DNA from: an uncultured Eubacteriales bacterium
GTDB lineage: Bacteria; Bacillota; Clostridia; Oscillospirales; Butyricicoccaceae
Assembly (NCBI GenBank): GCA_910586105.1
Contig: CAJUGU010000017.1
Coordinates: 1-42,284 of the forward strand
Direction: 5' to 3'
Length of the DNA stretch: 42,284 bases
The position numbers and the translations under genes were made by a program. The notes below the pieces were generated by a model. It did no database searches and was not told the DNA's origin. It worked only from the letters and a program-made list of their open reading frames with translations. Shown piece after piece: positions 22,646 to 30,603 of this stretch (positions within the stretch are counted from its first letter, which is position 1; every line of letters starts with the position of its first letter).

Positions 22646-22673
22646 GGGTATCACAAAACCCCGGGCTTGTCAA
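22645..22673 (-). promoter_or_regulatory. Promoter of the rplU operon
   Basis: On the minus strand TTGACA (22673-22668), 17-base spacer, TACCCT (22650-22645). A perfect -35 with a weaker -10. Confidence 0.7.
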
Positions 22674-22731
22674 TGGGGCTGCGGCCATTTTTCCGGATTT
22701 TTGTGGAAATCTGCCGCGCCCAGCGGGCCGG

Positions 22732-23673
22732 TCAGACGACGTACAGCTTGACGGTCTCGTAGACCTCGTAGACCTTTTTCAGCGACGCCATTTCGGTGCC
22801 GGGCAGGCGCGCGCAGGCGCGGCCCATCGCGACGGCGTATTTGGCGAGTTCGTAGATATCGAAGCCCTTCGCGAGCGAGTTGGCGATCGCGCCGACCATC
22901 GCGTCGCCGGTGCCGATCGAGCCGCAGTCCTCAATCTTAGGCTCCGAGTTGACGTAGAGCGCCTCGTGGTGATGCTTCGAGACGAACACCGAGCCTTCAT
23001 GCGCCATGGAGACGCATACGGCCTGCGCCCCGGCTTCCAGCATCTGCCGCGTCCTTGCGACTACGGTCTCAGGGTCGGCGGTCGGTTCCTCGCCGACGAA
23101 TTCGGCCAGCTCGAACAGGCTTGGCTTGACGAAATCCGGCTCGAACGCAAGTGCTTCGCGCAGCACGTCCCCTGCGGCGTCCACGATCAGGCGGCAACCC
23201 GCCTTCTTCACCGTCTTGAGCAGCTTGCGGTATTGCGCCATCTGGAATTTGGGCGGCAGCGAGCCGCTGACGACGAAGATGTTCTTGTCGTCCAGGTAGG
23301 TCTCCATTTTTTCGATCAGCCGCAGGAAGTCGTGGTCGCTGATCTGTGGGCCGGGCTCGTTGAATTCGGTGTGCTGCCCGTCGGGCTCAATGATCTGGAT
23401 ATTGACGCGGCTTTGCCCGGCAACGTCGACGAAATCATGCATGATATTCATGGAAGTCATCATATCTTTAATGATGCGGCCATTTTGCCCGCCGCAGAAG
23501 CCGATCGCGACGCTGTCCCCGCCCAGGACGTTGATCGCGCGCGTTACGGTGATCCCCTTGCCGCCCGGCTCGCGGACGCTTTCCGCAGTGCGGTTCAGGT
23601 GGTTCAGGTTTATGACGTGGTCGAGCCGCATCCGGCGGTCGATTGCAGGGTTGAGGGTAATCGTTATGATCAT
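22732..23673 (-). CDS. PfkB-family sugar-phosphate kinase (1-phosphofructokinase type)
   Basis: 313 residues, ATG 23673 with GGAGG six bases upstream. Ribokinase-fold enzyme of the 1-phosphofructokinase/tagatose-6-phosphate kinase branch: I-T-L-N-P-A-I-D at the start, P-G-G-K-G-I-T-V-T-R near 37 (substrate loop), and the C-terminal C-G-S-I-G-T-G-D-A-M-V-G-A near 250, where the Asp is the catalytic base. It phosphorylates a sugar phosphate with ATP in the cytoplasm. No fructose PTS gene is next to it, so the exact substrate (fructose-1-phosphate or tagatose-6-phosphate) is open. It is monocistronic, from its own promoter at 23746-23775. Confidence 0.88.
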   Translation of the reverse strand: MIITITLNPAIDRRMRLDHVINLNHLNRTAESVREPGGKGITVTRAINVLGGDSVAIGFCGGQNGRIIKDMMTSMNIMHDFVDVAGQSRVNIQIIEPDGQHTEFNEPGPQISDHDFLRLIEKMETYLDDKNIFVVSGSLPPKFQMAQYRKLLKTVKKAGCRLIVDAAGDVLREALAFEPDFVKPSLFELAEFVGEEPTADPETVVARTRQMLEAGAQAVCVSMAHEGSVFVSKHHHEALYVNSEPKIEDCGSIGTGDAMVGAIANSLAKGFDIYELAKYAVAMGRACARLPGTEMASLKKVYEVYETVKLYVV

Positions 23674-23745
23674 ATCTGGCCTCCATCAACAGCAGACCCG
23701 CCCGAACGCCCTTGCAGCGGGCCGGGTCCGATTCATCTTATCTAT

Positions 23746-23775
23746 ATTTTAACGCATGGAAGCCCGCATTGTAAA
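23746..23775 (-). promoter_or_regulatory. Promoter of the PfkB-family kinase
   Basis: On the minus strand TTTACA (23775-23770), 18-base spacer, TAAAAT (23751-23746). About 70 bases before the start codon. Confidence 0.6.
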
Positions 23776-23815
23776 TCGTTAATTCCGAAAAAAACGCGAC
23801 TTTAGGGGAATCCAC

Positions 23816-23870
23816 AAAAAAACGCCCCGCTTTCCGCCGGTCCTTGTGCTTTTAGGCAATGCCGGCGGAA
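23816..23870 (-). terminator. Terminator of spoIID
   Basis: On the minus strand TTCCGCCGG (23870-23862) and CCGGCGGAA (23840-23832), then AGCGGGGCG and seven T. Directly after the stop codon. Confidence 0.75.
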
Positions 23871-23874
23871 GGCT

Positions 23875-25236
23875 TCAAACGGCGGTTTTCACGATCTCCG
23901 TCCCGGTATAATAATGGGTAAGGATATCCTGATAGCCGCTGCCCTGCTCGGCCAGGTATTTCGCCCCGTATTGGCTCAGGCCGACGCCGTGGCCGTAGCC
24001 GACGGTGTGGAACGAAATGGTCTCGTCGTCGATCGTCAGCGTGAAGTTGGTCGAGTTCAGGCCGAATACCGTCCGCAGGTCGGTGCCGCGCACCTGCACG
24101 CCGCCCATCGTGCAGACGATCACCGAACCCGCGTCGCTGCGCGTTGAGGCGGAGAACCACCGCTTCGGGTCGCCGGACAGGTCGGCGGTGGGATAGCTCG
24201 CAAGCGCCTTCGCGCGGAACTCGTCGAAGGTCAGCCGCACGGTGCCTTCGTATTTTGGGCAGGCCGAGCCGCCGGGGCTGGCGACGCTCTGCAAATAGGA
24301 AATGTCCGTGCCCCAGATATCCTTCGCCGACTCGGTACGCGCCGCGCTGGCCGAATGGAACACGGCGACAATCGGTTCGCCGTCCTTGACGACGATTTCG
24401 CCCGCCGTTTCGCGCACAGCCTTCTGGATAGTGCCGGTGTTCGTTTCGGCGTTCGTCCCCCAGCGCGCGGACGCCGCTTCGGCAAGGTCGATGTAGGCCG
24501 CGCAGTGGCGGTAATCGTCGCAGACGTCGGCGTTCCGGTGCTGCATCGGCCGTCCTGCGCTTGCCTTATAGACCGCGTAGGTACGCGCCGCGACGGCCTG
24601 CGCCTTGATTGCTTCCTCGGGGAAATCCGGCGAGATTTCTGCGGCGACGACGCCTTCAACGTAGGTTTCGAGCGGCATCGCCTGCGGTTCGCCGTTCACC
24701 AGCACGGTGATCTGCCCGTCGGCCAATACGTCATGCGTTTCGGCCTGTTCCGACGTACCGGTCACGCCGGTCGCCAGCCCCGCGCTGCCGCCGCCCGCTT
24801 CGCCGCTCCCGGCCGTGCCGGATGTACCGGCGCTCCCCGTTCCGGTCGTCCGGACGCCGCCCACGGTGCTCCATACCGATCCGGTACCGTAATTCGTACC
24901 GGAAACGCTTCCGCCCGTACCGGAAACGCCTTGATTGTTGATGTTGTCGAACGGGTTCTCCGGATCGGATACCCCGGCGGCCTGTCCGCCGGAGGCCGTT
25001 GCGCCGCCGGCTGCGGAGCCGTTGACCGAACCGGCGGCATAACGGCCCGGGCTGCCCGAGCCGTCCCCGCCTTCGGCGCTGGCCCCGCCGGCCCCGGCGA
25101 GGCCGTTTTCTGCATAAACGGCGAGCACATCTTTCGTCCCGTCCGCCGGCGGCGTGCCCGCGTACACGCGGTATCCGATCGGGAGCAAATAGATAATCAG
25201 CAGCAGCAGCGCGCCAGTACCCAGCATTTTCTTCAT
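23875..25236 (-). CDS. spoIID: SpoIID/LytB-domain lytic transglycosylase
   Basis: 453 residues. Start ATG 25236 with GAGGT seven bases upstream; the longer frame from 25317 overlaps the divergent promoter. One N-terminal membrane helix (K-K-M then ~18 hydrophobic residues) anchors it. Residues ~35-165 are low-complexity Gly/Ser/Thr/Ala, far longer than in Bacillus SpoIID (~340 residues). The catalytic domain follows: L-E-T-Y-V-E-G-V-V-A-A-E-I-S near 190 (the Glu of A-E is the likely catalytic acid), A-I-K-A-Q-A-V-A-A-R-T-Y-A, and a C-terminal G-Y-G-H-G-V-G-L-S-Q-Y-G-A near 415. In sporulation SpoIID acts with SpoIIP and SpoIIM on peptidoglycan during engulfment. A sporulation role is likely; I see no certain sigma-E promoter. 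Confidence 0.9.
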   Translation of the reverse strand: MKKMLGTGALLLLIIYLLPIGYRVYAGTPPADGTKDVLAVYAENGLAGAGGASAEGGDGSGSPGRYAAGSVNGSAAGGATASGGQAAGVSDPENPFDNINNQGVSGTGGSVSGTNYGTGSVWSTVGGVRTTGTGSAGTSGTAGSGEAGGGSAGLATGVTGTSEQAETHDVLADGQITVLVNGEPQAMPLETYVEGVVAAEISPDFPEEAIKAQAVAARTYAVYKASAGRPMQHRNADVCDDYRHCAAYIDLAEAASARWGTNAETNTGTIQKAVRETAGEIVVKDGEPIVAVFHSASAARTESAKDIWGTDISYLQSVASPGGSACPKYEGTVRLTFDEFRAKALASYPTADLSGDPKRWFSASTRSDAGSVIVCTMGGVQVRGTDLRTVFGLNSTNFTLTIDDETISFHTVGYGHGVGLSQYGAKYLAEQGSGYQDILTHYYTGTEIVKTAV

Positions 25237-25289
25237 TTTTTGACCTCGATTCCGTTTCAGTCTTGTGTAATATACCCGTGCCCTTTGGT

Positions 25290-25318
25290 TTGACATTTTT
25301 GCAGGATTGCGGTACACT
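25290..25318 (+). promoter_or_regulatory. SigmaA promoter of citrate synthase
   Basis: TTGACA (25290-25295), 17-base spacer, TACACT (25313-25318), 40 bases before the start codon. The divergent spoIID gene starts at 25236. Confidence 0.85.
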
Positions 25319-25359
25319 TAATTCATAAAGGAATTATGCACGGAAAGAAAGGAGACCCT

Positions 25360-26724
25360 ATGAACAGCGCACCTGATTATATCAAAGACGAGCTATTAGA
25401 AAACTTATGCAGCAACTACCGTGAAAATAACCAGATCCGCAGCGACCTGTTCACGCGTTACGGCGTGAAGCGGGGGCTTCGCAACTCGGACGGCACGGGC
25501 GTGCTGGCGGGCATCACCAAGCTCGGCAACGTACATGGGTACGTTTTGAATGAGGGCGAACGCGAACCGATCCAGGGCCGCCTGACCTATCGCGGCTATG
25601 ACGTATTCGACCTGCTGCTGGGCTTTCAGAATGAAGACCGGTTCGGGTTTGAGGAGGTCGGCTATCTGCTGTTGAGCGGGGCGCTGCCGACGAAAAGCCA
25701 GCTTTTGGACTTTCAGGAAACGATCGGGCACGAACGCACGCTGCCGGACAATTTTACGGAGGATATCATCATGCGGGCGCCGAGCCGCGACCTGATGAAC
25801 AAGCTGGCGGGGGCGACGCTGTCTTTGTATTCCTACGATCCCAACCCGGACGACCTTTCGCTGGAAAACCTGATGCGGCAGGGGATCAGCCTGATGGCGA
25901 AGTTCCCGGTTATCATCTCGCATGCCTACCAGGCGAAGCGGCGGTATTTCGACAACGCTTCGATGTATCTGCACGTACCGGATTTCAGCAAATCGACGGC
26001 GGAGAACATCCTGGGGCTGATCCGTTCGGACGGCTCTTATACACACGAAGAAGCGACGCTTCTGGATCGTTGCCTGATCCTGCATGCGGAGCATGGCGGC
26101 GGCAACAACTCGGCTTTCACGGCGCGGGTGACCTCGTCCTCAGGCACGGACACATATGCGGCGATCGCATCGGCGGTATCGTCGCTGAAGGGGCCGCGGC
26201 ACGGCGGCGCGAACCTGAAAGTCGCGAGCATGATGGACGACATCAAGGAAAACGTCGAAGACTGGCAGGACAGCGAGGAGCTGTATGCGCATCTTTGCAA
26301 GATCCTGCGCGGTGAAGCGGGGGACGGCTCGGGGCTGATCTACGGCATGGGGCACGCGATCTACACGCTGAGCGACCCGCGCGCGGTAGCGCTGAAGAGC
26401 GCGGCGCGGCCATTAGCGGAGCAGCGGGGGATGCTGGACGAATTCGCGCTGATCGAGGCGGTGGAACGCCTGAGCCCGCGCGCTTTTGCGGAGGTACGCG
26501 GCATCGACAAGGTGATGTGCGCGAACGTCGACCTGTACTCCGGCTTTGTCTACAAGATGCTGGGCATCCCGCGTGAAATGTTTACGCCGCTTTTCGCTAC
26601 GGCGCGCATCGTCGGCTGGATGGCGCATCGGATGGAGGAGGTCATGACGGGCGGACGGATCATCCGGCCAGCCTACAAACCCCTCTCCCGCCGTTCGGAG
26701 TACGTCCAGATCGCCAACCGCTGA
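25360..26724 (+). CDS. gltA: Citrate synthase
   Basis: 454 residues from ATG 25360 with AAAGGAGA; the in-frame ATG at 25336 has no site. Condenses acetyl-CoA and oxaloacetate to citrate in the cytoplasm. Visible hallmarks: L-x-Y-R-G-Y-D-V near 80, L-H-A-E-H-G-G-G-N-N-S-A-F near 240 (first catalytic His), K-G-P-R-H-G-G-A-N near 285 (second His), G-M-G-H-A-I-Y near 335, and V-D-L-Y-S-G-F-V-Y near 390 with the catalytic Asp, plus a substrate-binding Arg in the final R-I-V-G-W-M-A-H-R-M-E-E. In gut clostridia such enzymes supply 2-oxoglutarate for glutamate synthesis; gdhA 9 kb away fits this. A methylcitrate activity cannot be excluded. Confidence 0.95.
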   Translation: MNSAPDYIKDELLENLCSNYRENNQIRSDLFTRYGVKRGLRNSDGTGVLAGITKLGNVHGYVLNEGEREPIQGRLTYRGYDVFDLLLGFQNEDRFGFEEVGYLLLSGALPTKSQLLDFQETIGHERTLPDNFTEDIIMRAPSRDLMNKLAGATLSLYSYDPNPDDLSLENLMRQGISLMAKFPVIISHAYQAKRRYFDNASMYLHVPDFSKSTAENILGLIRSDGSYTHEEATLLDRCLILHAEHGGGNNSAFTARVTSSSGTDTYAAIASAVSSLKGPRHGGANLKVASMMDDIKENVEDWQDSEELYAHLCKILRGEAGDGSGLIYGMGHAIYTLSDPRAVALKSAARPLAEQRGMLDEFALIEAVERLSPRAFAEVRGIDKVMCANVDLYSGFVYKMLGIPREMFTPLFATARIVGWMAHRMEEVMTGGRIIRPAYKPLSRRSEYVQIANR

Positions 26725-26992
26725 TGTCCTCCGCGGACGGCGCCCAGGGGCTCTGCCCCTGGGGACCCCGCGCCTGCGCGGCGGGCGCCAAAGGGACGAG
26801 TCCCTTTGGAATCCCATTTTCGCCTGCGGGCGGGACGGGGGATCCTTGTCGTTAATCCGCTGCATCCCCAGCGGCCTTTCGGCGGACAGGGGCTTGATTG
26901 GCAGTCCCCCGCGTGACCGTCTGCTTTTCGGCTCCCCATAACCGGGGAGCCGACCCACATGATATCGATAATTTTAGAAAAGAGGTTTTCCT
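26725..26992. repeat. Hairpin-rich intergenic repeat-like element
   Basis: A string of short inverted repeats without coding capacity: CAGGGGC-TCT-GCCCCTG near 26747-26763, GCGCC-TGCGCGGC-GGGCGC near 26771-26788, AAAGGGAC-GA-GTCCCTTT near 26790-26807, and GGCTCCCC-ATAA-CCGGGGAGCC near 26930-26951. The combination of "ggggctctgcccc" and "aaaggga...tccctttgg" resembles dispersed elements that I associate with clostridial genomes. No T-tract follows any arm. Confidence 0.55.
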
Positions 26993-27835
26993 GTGCCTGG
27001 GCTTATTTTAGAGGGCGGCACCTTCCGCCCAATTTTTTCCTGCGGCGTCATGGACGCCCTTCTTGACAACGACCTGATGTTCGATTACGTGATCGGCGTT
27101 TCCGCCGGGATCACCGACGGCGTTTCCTATGTCTCGCGCCAGCGCGGCCGTAATCTGGAAGTGATCCGCGCCTTCCGGAACGATCCGCGTTATCTGTCCC
27201 TGCGCAATTATCTGCACGGCGGATCCATGTTCGGGTTGGATTTCGTATATCATCAGGTGCCCACCCGTTATTTCCCGTTCGATTGGGACGCCTATCGCGC
27301 CTTCCCTGGGAAGGTGCTCGTCGGCGTGACCAACGCCCGCACCGGTCGTGCGGAATATCTCGACGGCAAGCAGCTCGACGACCATTGCACGATGCTCCGC
27401 GCGACCTGCGCGATCCCGTTTTATTTCCCGCCCATCCGCATCGACGGCGAACTGTATTATGACGGCGGGCTTGCCGATTCCATCCCCATCCGCAAAGCCT
27501 TGCAGGACGGAAGCCGCAAAAACCTGATCATCCTGACCCAGCCGGAAGGCTACCGCAAAGATCTGACCCGCAGCACCCTGCGCGCCGCAAAAGTGCTGCG
27601 CTTCCGTTTCCCGCGTCTCGCCGCGACCATGCGCCGCCGCCCGCGGATGTATAACGATACCGTATGTTTCTGCGAGCACCTCGCCGAAAAGCGCCCGCAG
27701 GATACCGTCCTGCTGCGCCCCGACGAACCGATCAACTCCTTTGAATCGGATGTCAGCCGTCTGGAAGCCGCCTACAACAAAGGCTACCTGATGGCGGCGG
27801 CAAACCTTGACCGGATCCGCGCATTATTTGACTAG
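26993..27835 (+). CDS. Patatin-like phospholipase
   Basis: 280 residues from GTG 26993, with AGAGG eight bases upstream. Serine lipase of the patatin fold: the oxyanion-type L-I-L-E-G-G-T-F-R near the start, nucleophile elbow G-V-S-A-G near 38, and the catalytic Asp in Y-D-G-G-L-A-D-S-I-P at ~158. No signal peptide, so cytoplasmic or membrane-associated. Family members hydrolyse acyl chains of phospholipids or neutral lipids. The C-terminal ~90 residues are basic (R-F-R-F-P-R, R-R-R-P-R-M). Monocistronic; no clear promoter or terminator seen. Confidence 0.9.
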   Translation: MPGLILEGGTFRPIFSCGVMDALLDNDLMFDYVIGVSAGITDGVSYVSRQRGRNLEVIRAFRNDPRYLSLRNYLHGGSMFGLDFVYHQVPTRYFPFDWDAYRAFPGKVLVGVTNARTGRAEYLDGKQLDDHCTMLRATCAIPFYFPPIRIDGELYYDGGLADSIPIRKALQDGSRKNLIILTQPEGYRKDLTRSTLRAAKVLRFRFPRLAATMRRRPRMYNDTVCFCEHLAEKRPQDTVLLRPDEPINSFESDVSRLEAAYNKGYLMAAANLDRIRALFD

Positions 27836-28045
27836 TGCTCTATCCAGTTTGAAATTTGGAATTAGCCTTGCAGCGGGATCTTCGCAGGGCGCGGCGGTGG
27901 ACGCAGGCGGGCTGACGCCCGTCAAGGATGGCAACGCAGTCATGCGAAAATCCAGCGCAGGGATGACTCTGATTTCTGTCCGAATGGAGCACTATGCCTT
28001 GTTTGAAAATCGTCAATGCGCCTAATGTTCTGGGGGTGAATTCAT

Positions 28046-29095
28046 TTGAAAGTGACGATTAACCAGATTGCAGACCTTGCAGGGGTGTCTCGCGGTACAG
28101 TGGATAAGGTGCTGCATGATCGGCCCGGAGTGCGCCCGGAAGTTCGTCAGCGCGTACAGGAAATTATTGAGCAGACCGGTTATATCCCGCTGCATCCGAA
28201 GCGGAAGCCAAGTATTCCTGCGCAAAAAACTGCCGCAGTCATCCTGCCGCGACAGGCGAACCCGTTCTTTGAAGATCTGAAACGAGGGATGGATCATACT
28301 TATGAAATCCTGAGGGATGCAGGTCTTGCTCTGGAATATTATTTTTTTGACAATACGAATGTTGAAGGCATACTGACGATTCTGGATAATCTGAAAGACC
28401 GTCCGATTGACGCTTACCTGATTCGCGGCGTACGCAGCGAACGGCTCAGGCAGCAGCTGGATGCGGTATCTGAACAGGGAATCCCAGTGATTTTTATCGA
28501 CTCGGACGTCCCACGGGCCAAGCGGCTGTGTCTGATCGGCGAGGACTGCTACAAAAGCGGACGGATTGCGGCGTCCCTGGTGGCAAAAAGCATCGGCTTT
28601 GCTGGCGAAGTTGCAATCATTGGCGGGTTCCCGGAGATTAACGCACACCAGCAGCGCATCAAAGGCTTTGAGGACGTTATGCGGGAGCGCTGGCCGCAAA
28701 TCCAGATTGTGGAAAAGCTGTTCACATTGGATCAGAGCGTAATAACCTATGAAAAATCCTGTATGCTGCTGGACCGCTGCCCAAACCTACGCGGTATCTT
28801 TAGTATTGCAGGGTGTGCCGGGGATATCGGGCAGGCGATTATTGACCGCAACTGCCGCGACCGGGTTAAAATGGTTTGCTATAACACGACACAGGACGTG
28901 ATTGCGCTGATTGAAAAGGGGATTGTACAGTTTTCCATCAATCTGGCCCCATACCAGCAGGGGCAGCTGCTGGTGGAAGTTGCGGGCACCCTCCTGCTGC
29001 ATGGCAGGCTACTCCCGGCCACCTACCTGCGAACCCCGATTGAAATTAAGCTGGATGAAAATATCGATATGGATTCCCACGCAGCGACAAAGTAA
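28046..29095 (+). CDS. LacI-family transcriptional regulator
   Basis: 349 residues from TTG 28046 with GGGGGTGA upstream. Residues 1-50 are the LacI helix-turn-helix and hinge (I-N-Q-I-A-D-L-A-G-V-S-R-G-T-V-D-K-V-L, then G-Y-I-P). Residues ~62-345 are a periplasmic-binding-protein-like sensor domain (A-A-V-I-L-P, G-M-D-H-T, V-I-F-I-D-S-D, A-I-I-G-G). It is the first gene of the sugar cluster in the same orientation, followed by a terminator, so it likely senses the cluster's sugar or an intermediate and controls the promoter at 29381-29410. No operator can be assigned with certainty. Confidence 0.9.
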   Translation: MKVTINQIADLAGVSRGTVDKVLHDRPGVRPEVRQRVQEIIEQTGYIPLHPKRKPSIPAQKTAAVILPRQANPFFEDLKRGMDHTYEILRDAGLALEYYFFDNTNVEGILTILDNLKDRPIDAYLIRGVRSERLRQQLDAVSEQGIPVIFIDSDVPRAKRLCLIGEDCYKSGRIAASLVAKSIGFAGEVAIIGGFPEINAHQQRIKGFEDVMRERWPQIQIVEKLFTLDQSVITYEKSCMLLDRCPNLRGIFSIAGCAGDIGQAIIDRNCRDRVKMVCYNTTQDVIALIEKGIVQFSINLAPYQQGQLLVEVAGTLLLHGRLLPATYLRTPIEIKLDENIDMDSHAATK

Positions 29096-29244
29096 CCATT
29101 CCCGGAACCTGTTCCGTATCCGGGGAACTGGCGGAAAGGCCCGCCAGCCAGTGCTTTGGATGCTGCGGAACCGAAAAAGGCACGCAGAAAAGCACGGCGC
29201 GGCTTGTCTTTCTTGTGGAATTTGCTCCCGCGTTTTTCTTCTGT

Positions 29245-29278
29245 CCCGAGCTTTTTGAAAAAGCTCGGGCGTTTTTTT
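29245..29278 (+). terminator. Terminator of the LacI-type gene
   Basis: CCCGAGCTTTTT and AAAAAGCTCGGG arms around a G/A loop (29245-29269), then CG and seven T. Confidence 0.9.
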
Positions 29279-29380
29279 CTTTTCCGCGAAAAACGGCCAT
29301 GTGCTTTTTTCTAAAATCCACAAATTTTCAGTGAGTAAACGGGCGTTTTTTGCAAAAAAATGGTTTATCTATTCTGCGAA

Positions 29381-29410
29381 TTGAAATAATGCATCGAATC
29401 ACGGTACAAT
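29381..29410 (+). promoter_or_regulatory. Promoter of the sugar-catabolism operon
   Basis: TTGAAA (29381-29386), 18-base spacer, TACAAT (29405-29410). CGAATT occurs three times around it (near 29377, 29424 and 29435), a possible regulator contact, but I cannot define an operator. Confidence 0.7.
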
Positions 29411-29460
29411 AATGACAGAGAAAGCGAATTCCTTTCGAATTACAAATCTGTGCAGTAGAC

Positions 29461-29547
29461 CTGTTCGGTAGCCTGAGCAATGCCAGCTGACGAAGCATGG
29501 CGGCTCCAGGCCCGAACAGCGGGCGTCCGAAAGATTTTCGGTCTCCT
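29461..29547 (+). ncRNA. Structured leader element 1 of the sugar operon
   Basis: Between promoter and first gene the RNA can fold as one long nested hairpin. CTGTTCG (29461) pairs with CGAACAG (ending 29519), GCCTGAGC with GCTCCAGGC, GCCA with TGGC, and GCT with AGC, around the loop GACGA. A second hairpin CCGAAA/TTTCGG follows. The core (C-C-T-G-A-G, A-A-T-G-C, C-G-A-A-G, A-T-G-G-C-G-G-C) recurs before the binding-protein gene at 31638. I do not recognise it as a known riboswitch. The rest of 29279-29380 holds nothing I can name. Confidence 0.5.
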
Positions 29548-29565
29548 GTACGAAAGAGGTGCTTG

Positions 29566-30603
29566 ATGATGAAAAGAGTAACGGTCGGCATTGTTGGGCT
29601 TGGGGAGTTGGGTTCGGTGCATGCCGAAAACCTCCGTTTTAAAATCCCGAATGCGGAGCTGGTGGCAATCTGCGGGCTTCCGGCAGAGCGGGAAAAGCTG
29701 GAGCAGCTACAGGCAGAATGGGAAATCCCGCACTGCTGCTATAGTATGGAGGAGATGGCGCGCCTGCCGGAGCTGGATGCAATTGTAATTGCGTCCTCAA
29801 CCGCCGCGCATTATGCGCATGCGCTGACAGCGATCCAAGCAGGGAAGCATGTGTTTATTGAAAAGCCTACCGGGCTGGATGAAGAGGAATGCCTGGCGAT
29901 TGAGCAGGCAGCGGCTGCATCGGATCGGATTTTTACGGTCGGCTTTATGCGCCGCCACGACCCTTCCTACGCAGAAGCCAAACGCCGGATTGACGCAGGC
30001 GAAATCGGTACGCCGATCCTGTTCCGCGGCTACAGCCTGGATCCCGAATGGGTTGCCGAATATTTGGCAAAGCGCGCTGCGAAAAACGGCTGCTGGTTCC
30101 TTGACATGACCGTGCACGATTATGATTTGGCGCGGTGGTTTCTGGGGAGCGAGGCCGAATCGGTCTACGCCTGCGGCGGGGCTTACGCATATCCGGTTTT
30201 TGCAGAGACAAATGATGTGGACAACGGCTATGCCCTGATGAAATTCCAAAACGGCGCGTGCGCATTCTACTATTCCGGCCGTACGGCGGCGCACGGTGCC
30301 CATGTCGAGACCGAGATTGTTGGCACGAAGGGGATGATCCGCATCTGCGATGAACCGCGCAGGGATTGCATCAAGGCATACACCAAAGACGGCATCGTGG
30401 AAAAATGCCTGAGCCTGTACCTGGAACGCTGGGGGGAAGCGTATCTGTTGGAAATGAAGCACTTTGTTGACGCCGTACAAAACGGGACACAGCCGGAAAT
30501 TACTGCGCATGACGGTACAATGGCCACACAGATGGGGATTGTTACGCAGTCCTCCTATGTGAGCGGGGAGCTCAGGCATTTCGGAGGGGGTGCGGCGGAA
30601 TGA
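29566..30603 (+). CDS. Gfo/Idh/MocA oxidoreductase, inositol 2-dehydrogenase-like
   Basis: 345 residues from ATG 29566 with AGAGGTG. N-terminal Rossmann fold with G-I-V-G-L-G-E-L-G near 8 (NAD(P) binding); F-I-E-K-P-T near 94 carries the family Lys; and F-L-D-M-T-V-H-D-Y-D-L-A-R-W-F near 178 has the His/Asp pattern typical of IolG-type inositol dehydrogenases. It oxidises a hydroxyl of a cyclic polyol or sugar to a ketone. Its stop overlaps the start of the next gene (ATGA). No other inositol genes (iolC, iolD, iolB) are near, so the natural substrate may be a different polyol or sugar derivative. Confidence 0.85.
   Translation: MMKRVTVGIVGLGELGSVHAENLRFKIPNAELVAICGLPAEREKLEQLQAEWEIPHCCYSMEEMARLPELDAIVIASSTAAHYAHALTAIQAGKHVFIEKPTGLDEEECLAIEQAAAASDRIFTVGFMRRHDPSYAEAKRRIDAGEIGTPILFRGYSLDPEWVAEYLAKRAAKNGCWFLDMTVHDYDLARWFLGSEAESVYACGGAYAYPVFAETNDVDNGYALMKFQNGACAFYYSGRTAAHGAHVETEIVGTKGMIRICDEPRRDCIKAYTKDGIVEKCLSLYLERWGEAYLLEMKHFVDAVQNGTQPEITAHDGTMATQMGIVTQSSYVSGELRHFGGGAAE

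Noticed and set aside
27807..28025. 72-codon frame between the patatin-like and LacI-type genes
   Set aside because: Begins inside the lipase gene in another frame and has no start signal; the region is probably the regulator's upstream DNA.
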